From positions 1,860,001-1,924,000 of the forward strand of contig NW_026944386.1 in the NCBI RefSeq assembly GCF_033439725.1: 64,000 nucleotides of DNA, written 5' to 3'. The position numbers and the translations under genes were made by a program. Source of the stretch: Neurospora tetraspora (taxonomy: Eukaryota > Ascomycota > Sordariomycetes > Sordariales > Sordariaceae). Shown here in pieces: positions 55,254 to 64,000 of the stretch. Each line of letters opens with the position of its first letter. Position 1 is the first letter of the stretch. Below the pieces are notes generated by a model. It was not told where the DNA came from and did no database searches. It worked only from the letters and a program-made list of their open reading frames with translations.

Positions 55254-56969
55254 TTACGAGCTGGCAGCGAGATCCTTCTTGAGGGTACCCTGGTACTGCT
55301 TCTTCTCGGCAGGGGTCTGGAAAGCACCATGACCGAACTCCGAGGAGGTGTCGATCCACTTGAGCTCGACCTTCTCGAGGGCCTTGCGGGAGGTGTGGAT
55401 GAACATGGACTTGCGGAGAGTCATGACTCTCTTCTTGACACCGGGAACAGAGCCCTTGACCATGACGAAGTCGTTGTTGATCTCGCCGTAGCGGACGAAG
55501 CCACCCATGCTGGAACAAAGTTAGTTTTGCAGTCTTTGATTTCTGGAGAAACGGGAATACATACGGGGTGATCTTCTTCTTGGTGACATCGACCTCGGTG
55601 GCAGCAGAGTCCTCAGCATCGCCCTTGCCAATGCGGTAGATCTTGTGGTTGACCGAGGTACGGTGGTGGTAACCGGCCTGACCAGCGCGAGCAACAGTCC
55701 ACTGGACGTGGGAAGGATGCCAGGCACCGATACAGGCGACCTTGCGGAGACCCTTGTGAGTCTTGCGAGGAAGCTTCTTGGTGCCCCAACGAGCGGTGAC
55801 ACCGGTGAAACCGTGACCCTTGGTGACGGCAATGACGTCGATAACCTCGTCCTTCTCGAAGATGGAGTCGATGCCGACGGGCTTCTCGAAGAGGCCGTGG
55901 CCGAACTCGACCTTGTCGGCGACGGAGCCACCGTTGATCTGGATCTCCATAAGGTGGGCCTTCTTCTGCTTGAGGGGAGTCTTGCGGATCTGGGTGTGGG
56001 CAAGAACACGGACGACAGTGCAGTACTTCTTGATGCGCTCGAGCTCGCGGGTGATGGCGGCACCGCTGTTCTCGGAGTGCTTCTTGACGTACTTGGTGAA
56101 GGCCTTCTTCTTGGACTTGTACCAGTTCTTGTAGAAGCGGCGCTTGACCTCGTCGGACAAGTGCTCAGCCCAGACGGTGGTGAGGGAGCGGAGACCGCGG
56201 GGAGTCTCGATGTACTAATATCGGGGTTAGATCACACGGTTGCGGTAGGCCGTATCCGGCAGCTGGACAGGATCAAAGACTTACGCCAACCAGACCCACA
56301 ACGATCATCTGCGAGAGATGTTAGCCATTGACACAATAAGAGCCAAGCGGGCTGCGTTGTACGTACAGGAGGGGTATCAATGATGGTCACAGCCTCAACG
56401 ACCTCCTTCTTGTGAGCCTTGGCGCCGGGGCGGTCGAGGTCGCGGACGATGGTGGTCATGCCAGCCTTGTAGCCCATGGCGGCGGTCAGGTGGACGGGCT
56501 TCTTGGCGTCATCCTTAGGGAACCTGTCATGAACACGCAACCGGTCAGCCACTCTGTTCGCAAACTCTATTGCCCAAGTTCCAATCGCAAAAGATCCAAA
56601 CTGCTGGCGATAGTGTTGTCGATGGTGTCAGAAGGTGAGCTTGACTTACGACTTGACCTTTCCCCTGTGGCGGGCCGCGCGCTTGCGGGGAAGGTAGGCC
56701 AGCGAACCGTGGCGGGGAGCCTCGTACTCTGAAGCATCGAGTCAGCATGAAGGACGTTCAAGTTGCCATGAAGTCCGAGTCGCGATCACGCAAGCTCCCA
56801 AAATCCAGTCGCCAAAAAGTCGAAAATTTCGATGTCGCGACGACCGTCTCTCGGAAAGCTGCTCCATCCATTCTCTCGAATTCGGGATTGCGTGGACAAA
56901 ATCGACAATGACCGTATTTCTGGCGGCGACGACGACGACGACAAGGCGTTACTTACTACGGTGAGACAT
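55254..56969 (-). CDS. rpl3: 60S ribosomal protein L3 (uL3)
   Basis: Six exons are read on the minus strand: 56969-56957, 56728-56650, 56523-56367, 56308-56285, 56214-55565 and 55509-55254. They total 392 residues. The N-terminus [20 protein letters not shown] and [20 protein letters not shown] match eukaryotic L3. [20 protein letters not shown] and [18 protein letters not shown] are the core. [20 protein letters not shown] and [20 protein letters not shown] include the histidine-bearing loop (the yeast H243 region) near the peptidyl-transferase centre. [20 protein letters not shown] ends it. Exon 4 is a 24-nt microexon (MIVVGLVG) and exon 1 holds only 13 coding nt. Introns are 228, 126, 58, 70 and 55 nt, clustered near the 5' end as in many fungal ribosomal genes. 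Confidence 0.98.
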
Positions 56970-58325
56970 GACTGCTGATGATCCCAAGTACCCGGGTTGT
57001 TGATGGTCGAGTGGGAAAAAGTTCACTACCGCGAAAACAAAATCAAGAAGTATCGCCAAAGAAATTGGACCTGCCAAATTTTTGTGTGAGTGGTGTGGAT
57101 TGGACCGTGCACGGGCCACAAGTGCAGCGGAGCCCTAACTTTTACGCGAGCCCTGTCCGCCTTCCTGTTCCCCTCGAGGCCGCCCAGCCAACCAGCGATG
57201 CCCAGCCAAGCCCAGACCAATCCACCCCACAGAAGCGGCTTGGTTCAGTTAGTGAGCTTGGCGGGCCATTAACTAGTGGCACATTGATGACAGGGTAAAG
57301 TCCTGTTGATATGGCAGAACGTGACTTTACCAGCCCTGCGTATAAGTCCGTCATCGTCGCCGTTGTCGTGGTACATTCACCGATGGAATACGGGATGAAA
57401 GATTCTTTCGGCTCCTGCTCGTGGCAACCGACCTATTCCGTCTAGCCGGTAACAAAGTTCTTCACGTGTTGAGCCCCAGCCTTTGTTGTGCCTCCGCTTA
57501 GCTCCGTCTTAATCGCAAGGTTGGTTCTCCGAGTTTGGCGTCCACGCCCACGGCTTCTAGAAGAGTAAACTCTTGTGGTTTTGAATAGCTAGGTTGCACT
57601 GTTTGGATCATAGTTCTCCATCTCTGGTCTTTCGGGTGCTTCTTCGATTCATGACAACAACATAAAAGCTGCCATCTGCTGAACAACTCTACGCCTCTAG
57701 GCTGTGGACAAAGGCATGAACACCAGTGTCGTAACTTTAAAACACGTGGGCTGGCTTGACATCCATAACAAGGCGGGCATGCATGGTCAAAGGCGTGCTG
57801 GCTGCAAGGAACAACCAAGATCGTATTAGATTCCATCTCCTTGACCCTTCAGGCCGATGTACCTTTCAGGCATTTCAATAATACCATGTCCCATACGGCA
57901 CTGATCACGACCTTGCAATTCCGATTTGAACAGTGTAACGATAGTCATAATCGTGTTCTCTAACTAGCCTCTATGGCAACGCAGCGAGTTCATTTCCGCC
58001 TCTTAAAGGATATTCCCACTCCCTTCTCGCTGTCGACTTTCCAACAGAAGACATACACACGCTTCTATTCCAAACACAAGTCATAACAATGTATGTACAT
58101 CGGATTCCGCTCCTTCTTCTCCCTCCTCATCTCCTACCGGTCAGTCAAAACGTAGTAAAATCGGGCAATTCGCCCCAGGGGTGTTTAGCTTTTCGTGTCC
58201 CAGTCTCCATCATCATGTGGGTGATATGGTAGGCTACTGTCTCGGACCAGATGAAATAAACAAGTCGACGTAAATTCCCACCCATAAAGAAAACCATCAT
58301 GACATTGACAGTATCGATGACGTAA
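56970..58325. other. Intergenic stretch upstream of L3
   Basis: No gene is supported. The left end is the L3 promoter, and the right end is the 3' flank of RCM-1. An inverted repeat lies at 57295-57330. Confidence 0.5.
57295..57330. repeat. Inverted repeat GTAAAGTC / GACTTTAC
   Basis: Perfect 8-nt arms at 57295-57302 and 57323-57330 are separated by 20 nt, with outer CAGG/CCTG partners also complementary. The function is unknown. Confidence 0.45.
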
Positions 58326-61300
58326 TCAGTTACTCTCTGACTTTTGTCCCATGATGCCGTTGAAGCTGCCGCTCGTCGAGGCTCCGTTCTTGGACTCGTT
58401 TGCTGCAGGGCCGGATCCGGACGAAGGACCGGGAATGATGCCGCCCTTCTTGTCCTCCTCTCCGCTATCGTCATAATCCTCGTCAACGTCCATTTTGCGG
58501 GCCGCACGCTCAGGCTCATTGACGATAGGGGGATGCTGGGCTGGAGGGTGATCCATCCGTCGGTCTTCGGGGGCGGCCTGATGGGCTGGGCCTGGGCCTT
58601 GCTGCTGGGGTCCGTGGCCTTGCTCGTGGATGAGGTTCTGCATCGGAGCCGGACCTTGCTGCATCGGCGGCAAATGGGCAGGGGCGGAGTGAGACTGGGG
58701 ATGATGAGCGGCCTCCGAAGGATGGTATCCCTCATTTTGGTGCCGCTGCTCCTCGGCCCGGCGCATGTCCTCCATGCGACGCTGTTCCTCGACCCGGCGC
58801 TGCTCCTCAACTCTACGAGATTCTTCCATACGACGCTCGTCGAAGCGACGAGCCTCCGACGAGTTGCGACGAGCATAGGGCGGCTCCATTCGGGGCGGGG
58901 TTATCGAAGGGCGGCGATGCCTAGGGTCATCCATACGAGCGCGAACCTCCTCCGTCGTAGGCTTCTTGACCTCCCGTTCATCTTCCCACTCACGCATTCT
59001 CTTGGGGCCAACCGAAGGAGGGCGGGGATCATGCTCCCTCTGATGAGGAGGTTCACCAGCCATACCTGGCTGAGGTGGATGAGGAGGGCCTTGCTCAGGG
59101 CCACCAGGACCGCCCTGCTCACCATGCGGAGGGTACGGCGGCTGATGCTGAGGATAGGCTGACTTGGGAGACGGCATGCGGTTCTCGTGCATATGGGGTG
59201 GTCTTCCATCTCTTCCATCAGTCCTCGGACTGTTGTTAAAATGCATCATTGCGTTTGGAGGAGGAGGGCCGTTTGGGCCAGGACCGGAATTGGAAGGGAC
59301 CACGTTCTGGGGATTAACGTAGTTCGGGTTCCTAACTCTAGCTCCACTACCACCTTCCCTAGGAGGTTGTGGTCCTTGCTGGTGCTGTTGCTGCTGGTGC
59401 TGCTGGTGCGCTTGTTGCGGAGGAGGAGGAGGGGGTGGAGGAGCGTAATGAGCCTGGGGAGGGGTAGGTCCTCGTCTGAGCGGCTCGGGCGCCCTGTTGG
59501 CCTCCTGATAGGGCCTCATTTGCTGCTCCTGTCGCGGACTGGGCTGTCTGGGAAGCGGCGGAGCAGGACCACGAAAGGGCTCCCGGTCTTGACCCGTGGC
59601 ATATGGGTTTGGCGGCTGGGGAGGAGGGTTGATGTCGGAGATTCTTCCGCTCCACGAGTTGGCCCCTTGGCCCGGGCCAGGGCCACCGTTGTGCATCGGC
59701 TGGGGCGGTTGATGAGGAGGCTGGCCTGAGCCCGAGCCCGCCCACTGAGGGCCCGGAGGACCAACCGCGCCGGATGCATTGTACGTCTGAGGGTGGATAT
59801 CAGTGGGCATCGGGACTGATCCCGGGGGTGCGCCGCCGTTCGCTTGCCCATTCCGGAGCAGCTGCAATCTGGTCTTGATGTGCGGGTTGTTGGGATCCAG
59901 TTCGGCGGCACGTTGATAAGCGTCCAGAGCATCGCTGATCTGGTTGTTGCAAGACTCATACAAGGTGCCGAGGTCATACCAAACCTCCGAGATGAAGGGG
60001 TTGAGCCTGATGGCCCTGGAGTAGGCATCCAAGGCGTCACGATACTGGTTGATCTGGTAGTATAACACACCAATCGAGCACCAGAACGTGGGATTCCTGC
60101 CATCCCGGTAGACGGCTTGCTGATAAGCCTCGTATGCCTTGGGGTACTTTTGGAGTTGCATATAGCAACGGCCGAGCAAGTACCAGCTTTGGGCATCGGT
60201 TTGGTCTAAAACATGTCAGTCTAGGTGCATGAAAAACCAAAATGTACTAAAACTTACCGGCTGAAACGGACTGATTCAGGTACTCGATCGCCTTTTCCTG
60301 GCTGGCAACTGAATTACTCTGTTGGTGATGCAGCCAGCCCAACTGCTGAAGGACCTTTGCGTGCTTTGGGTCACGTTGCAGCACCCGCTCGTAGGCTTGC
60401 TTGGCACCATCATACTGTCACAACGTCAGGATCAAGAGTCGAGAGAAACGAATTGGAAATGCATGGCTGACTTACGTCTTTCTGCTGTTCATGGACGTGA
60501 CCAATTTGGAACCAGATGTCCTCTTCGGTCAAAGGAGTAGGGGGAGAGTTGACAATGTATCTAAAGCACTGTTGACAAGTAAGCTAGCTGTCCCATGCCG
60601 ACCTAATCAAGAGAATGGTATCGACTTACATCAAGCGATTGCTGGTACTTATGTTGCTGCTTGTAAATTATGCCGAGACGGAAGTATATCTCATGAGCCT
60701 TGTCAAAGTTGGGGTCCATGGCCATGACCTGCGAGAATGCTTCTTCGGCATGGTCCAATGAGCCATAGCGATCATAAAGAATACCTATGCCATACCAAAG
60801 CCTCGGTTCCTACAGACAGTTAGCCAAACCATTGCCAAGTCTGAAAAGAGGCACGCGAAAAGGTACGAAAGCACTCACCTTCGGGTTAGGAAGGTTAACC
60901 AAGGCGGCTTGGTACGCAGCGTATGCCTGCTGGAGATCCTCCATCATAAGATAACAATGTCCTACACAGCAACAGTTAGGCTCTGGGTATATCTAAACAC
61001 TCGAGGTGCAGGGGCTACTTACCGAGGCTGCCCCAAGCTTCACCGTTTGTAGGCTCGATCTTGAGAATCCTCTGCAGATATTCCGACGCCTTGGGAAAAT
61101 CCTCGCGCGTCCTGAGGACAAGACTAGCGGCATTCATGGCAGTCACCGAGTTAGGGTTGGCGGCAAGTGCCCTTTCATAAGCCTCTAGTGCCTCGTTGTG
61201 GTTCCCCATGAGCTCGGACACGGAACCTATCATGGTTGCTAATTAGCATCGTGTTTTTCGTGCAAGGTAGCCAGCAAGGGCGTGGGAAGCACATACCGAT

Positions 61301-61447
61301 TCCAATCCACACATTTTCGGTCAGATTCATAAAGGCCTGCCGTTGTTGATTCCATGTAGGGATTGGCGGCGGCGGCGGGCCTGGGGGTCCCGGGGGACCG
61401 TGATGCATTTGCATCTGCATCGGAGGGGAGGGATGGTGGTTTGCCAT
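58326..61447 (-). CDS. rcm-1: RCM-1 / Ssn6 (Cyc8) TPR corepressor
   Basis: Seven exons are read: 61447-61297, 61226-61023, 60961-60879, 60809-60630, 60568-60476, 60414-60258 and 60205-58326. They total 915 residues. The N-terminus is Pro/Met/His-rich (MANHHPSPPMQMQMHHG). About ten TPR repeats cover residues 35-410: HNEALEAYERALAANPNSVT, YLQRILKIEPTNGEAWGSLG, YLMMEDLQQAYAAYQAALVN, AKQAYERVLQRDPKHAKVLQ and YPKAYEAYQQAVYRDGRNPT. The C-terminal half is Pro/Gln/Gly/His-rich and disordered, with RRMEESRRVEEQRRVEEQ as a charged helix, as in Ssn6. Ssn6 binds Tup1 (RCO-1 in Neurospora) through its TPRs and represses many promoters when recruited by DNA-binding factors. Introns are 52-70 nt. The length and repeat order support orthology. 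Confidence 0.95.
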
Positions 61448-64000
61448 TTGAGCGGTTGGGAGAGGCTGGGGCGGATGCCAGTGTTGCGCTACCGACCCAA
61501 CCTAATAGTAGATTTAAAGTTTCACAAGGCGATAGCAATGGCCTTGGTATCCCATGCAGCTGTTCCCGGGGACGCTACGGGGACGGTACTAGGTAGCGGG
61601 GTGTCAGGGGCCGTCAAAACCTGAAAGCGCAGTCGCGATGACTGTACCAAAGTGTTTCTCCTCTTTAGGCTGCTGGACCACACGACACGTGGCGACGGCG
61701 TCAGCAATGGTGGTGATGGACGAATGCGAAGTTGAAAAGGCTGAAAATGATTGATTGCGAAAGCAAAGGGGGCGGACGGCAGCAGCTTCTTATAGTTGGA
61801 CAAGATCCGCCAAAGCTACCGAGGTCGGAATGGCGACGTCGTGCTCTTTTTCCAGACTGAAATTTGGATTAGACGAGCAATGCGGAAATATTGCTCGCGC
61901 CAATGGCTGACTGGTTGAAGCGGTACACCGGTTGAGTTGGGATGGAAACTGGACCAAGGTTGGGATTTGGTGTTGGGCGGGCCTCGCAATAAAGTCGTGC
62001 GCGATGCAGCGAAGGCGGGAGACGGGAGAAAAAGAAGGGGAAGGGGGAAGGGGAAAATTGGCTGGGGAAGAGGCGATCTAAAGGCAATGGGGAAGGCGGC
62101 CAGGAAGCAGCTCGATTCGCTGGACGGGGAGTTCTGACCACTTTTGCAAACTCCCCTAACCCACGGCATTGTGTACGTACTTTTGGCTAGGTAAGTTTGG
62201 AATTTGCTCCCGGTTCCGCTTGGTGCCGCATGTCATACGGCGCGCCAAGAGAACTGACCCACACGCGCTGCACAAGGCCCTGGCGGCACAGGCAGCCCAG
62301 GTTACGGCTGCTAGGTCGTGGCAGGTTGCGGTACATTGGGGCGGGGCGAGGTGGGCACAGGGGTGCCGCGGTGGTGTACCGGGGTACTTGGAGCGAGCAC
62401 GGGCCAGCTTGGACTGTTGACCCTTGTAGTGCGGCTGGTCGAGGCCACACCACCACCTGCATGGAGGACGTGGAGGAGGCAGATGTGAGGCAATATCACG
62501 CCTAGAGGTTACTTAGAGATGGCACCCAGGCAGCAAATATAGTGAAGCGATGGTAGCGGAAGATGGGATGAAGCCCGTCTCTGACGCAAAAGTCAAGAGG
62601 CAATAACTCTAGAGTGAGGGGTCTGGGTAAGGGAAGGTGCCCCTGGTTCACAAGGCCTTCTAAACTCACTACAATGGTCGCCTTGCAGCCTATCTGCCTG
62701 TCGTCATATTAGAATTCAGGTTTCAGGTCTCATAATCTGCCCCTGGGTTCTCACCACTTCAGGAACATCTACAGTAGTAGGTACAGAGGCATTGCGCAAA
62801 AGGGTTCCTAGTTTATGCAGTCTGGTTGCAGGATGGATGAGCGGAAGGAGCACTGTAGGTCAAGAGGCATACGCATGCTGGGAGAATGATATGTACCTTA
62901 CTCTGCAATTTCAACCTCTTCATCTGGTCCTTCAAGACCGGAAGACAATGAGATCTCCCAAGCGCCTTGCACGCGCCTACCTCGCATTTTGGCGTCGGAT
63001 GCCTCTTGTGATTCTCTTACATTCACGCTTGCATTCACTGACATGCAACAATGATATATCCGTACCCAGCACCGGATGCACAAGATCGGACGTACTAATA
63101 CATGAGCAAATAAGGTACCATTACTTACCTTGTATGCCGAGGCAATTCCGAGAAGCAAATCAACAACGTGGCAACCACGAGGAATCAAGGAAACTACGGC
63201 CTTCACCCTTGTCTTTGTCTGAATCACTTTCTTTTGTTTGACGGGAAACTTGAAGGGGACTATTGTCTATTAGCTTGCACTCCAGTTTGACCAACGGAAA
63301 CAATAAGCTTTCCTATCTTCAATGATCCTACACTGATTACCTCTAGGTAGCAAGTGCCAACTTTGATGTGCGATAACGTACACGCGCTGGTAGCAAAGGA
63401 GAGATAAAGATACATTGGGTGAGTAATTAACACTGCCTAAAATTCATCGCTATCCAACCAACAGAAGAGACCCTGACGACCAAGTCATTGCGTGAATCCA
63501 CGTTCAATCCCATTCAAAGCGAAAGCGTGGATGGTACGTGCCCAGGTGCAGATCGAACAAGTTCACAGAGTGAAGCCAGGGCATTCCATCAGCGATCAGG
63601 TCATCTCGTACTCTTTCGCCTAGGCATCCCCAAAAGCTTCCAAAACTCTTACTTCTAGACTCTTGCTGTCATTGCAAAGTCCAGGTCGTTTCCCAGGTAC
63701 GAGTTACAATATCAAAGTGGAAGCTGCCCCTTGTGTTCCACTCGTCCATTGAGGCTCGACACTTGGCGGCAGGAGCCGTTTGGTCTTCCGACTCCCCCGC
63801 ACTTTCCATTTTCCCCTGGGCACTTCGCTTTGCAGCCAGGTGCCTGGCGGTTGGCAAACACCAACAGGCAAGCACTTTTCAGTCCCGCCGTCTTCAACCT
63901 TCATCGGGTTCCGTACCAGAGCGGTGAACTGACTTGCGATCTGACAACTCCCAAACCGACCGACATCCAATTTGATGGCTTGATAACCTTTTCATTCGCA
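61448..64000. promoter_or_regulatory. RCM-1 upstream region and distal intergenic DNA
   Basis: No gene is supported in this 2.55 kb. The left part is the RCM-1 leader and promoter, including purine-rich DNA at 62000-62070. The remainder has only short shadow frames without protein-like composition. A gene could begin beyond the window's right edge. Confidence 0.45.

Noticed and set aside
58344-59729. Plus-strand frames opposite RCM-1
   Set aside because: Antisense shadows of the Pro/Gln-rich C-terminus of RCM-1.

Overview
The window looks like chromosomal DNA of a filamentous ascomycete of the Neurospora/Sordaria type. Introns are short (52-230 nt, GTAAGT-like donors, CTAAC-type branch sites, YAG acceptors). 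Coding DNA favours C-ending codons, 5' leaders are CT-rich, and the encoded proteins (RCM-1/Ssn6, UFD1, RVB2, GH72 glucanosyltransferase, L3) read as sordariomycete orthologues. Assignments come from reading motifs and splice sites by eye. No database search was run.

Region 1 (1-6.6 kb) is a graveyard of broken coding DNA. It holds a Pro/Ser/Gln-rich frame with an internal stop, a BED-finger-like relic joined to a scrambled DEAD-box helicase relic with duplicated blocks, several frame-broken fragments on both strands, and an Asn-rich tandem repeat. Region 2 (7-8.5 kb) is a predicted membrane-protein gene split by 20 tandem copies of an 11-bp purine unit whose copies mostly look like splice donors. 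A 2.3-kb non-coding stretch with two strong inverted repeats follows.

Region 3 (10.8-30 kb) is a housekeeping block: F-box/LRR protein (-), tRNA-Arg(ACG) (-), UFD1 (-) divergent from a LIN1/CD2BP2-like GYF protein (+), RVB2/reptin (-) divergent from a large coiled-coil protein (+), and a long disordered RD/RE-rich protein (+). Region 4 (31.9-45.3 kb) has a GPI-type beta-1,3-glucanosyltransferase (-), a possible small gene, a pseudokinase-like protein (-) and a DHA1 MFS transporter (-) whose 3' flank carries three look-alike mini-hairpins.

Region 5 (48-54.3 kb) has an inositol-type sugar transporter (-) divergent from a membrane short-chain dehydrogenase (+), then tRNA-Gly(CCC) with an intron (+), and a small unknown protein (-) with a mitochondrial-looking leader. 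Region 6 (55.2-61.5 kb) has ribosomal protein L3 (-, six exons including a 24-nt microexon) and the TPR corepressor RCM-1/Ssn6 (-, seven exons). The last 2.5 kb holds no gene I can support.

The genes do not form one pathway. They are ordinary single-gene units: protein quality control (UFD1), splicing (LIN1), chromatin and transcription (RVB2, RCM-1), translation (L3, tRNAs), cell wall (GH72) and transport. The most unusual signals are the donor-like 11-bp minisatellite, the covarying mini-hairpins, the helicase/BED mosaic relic and the very small first coding exons.
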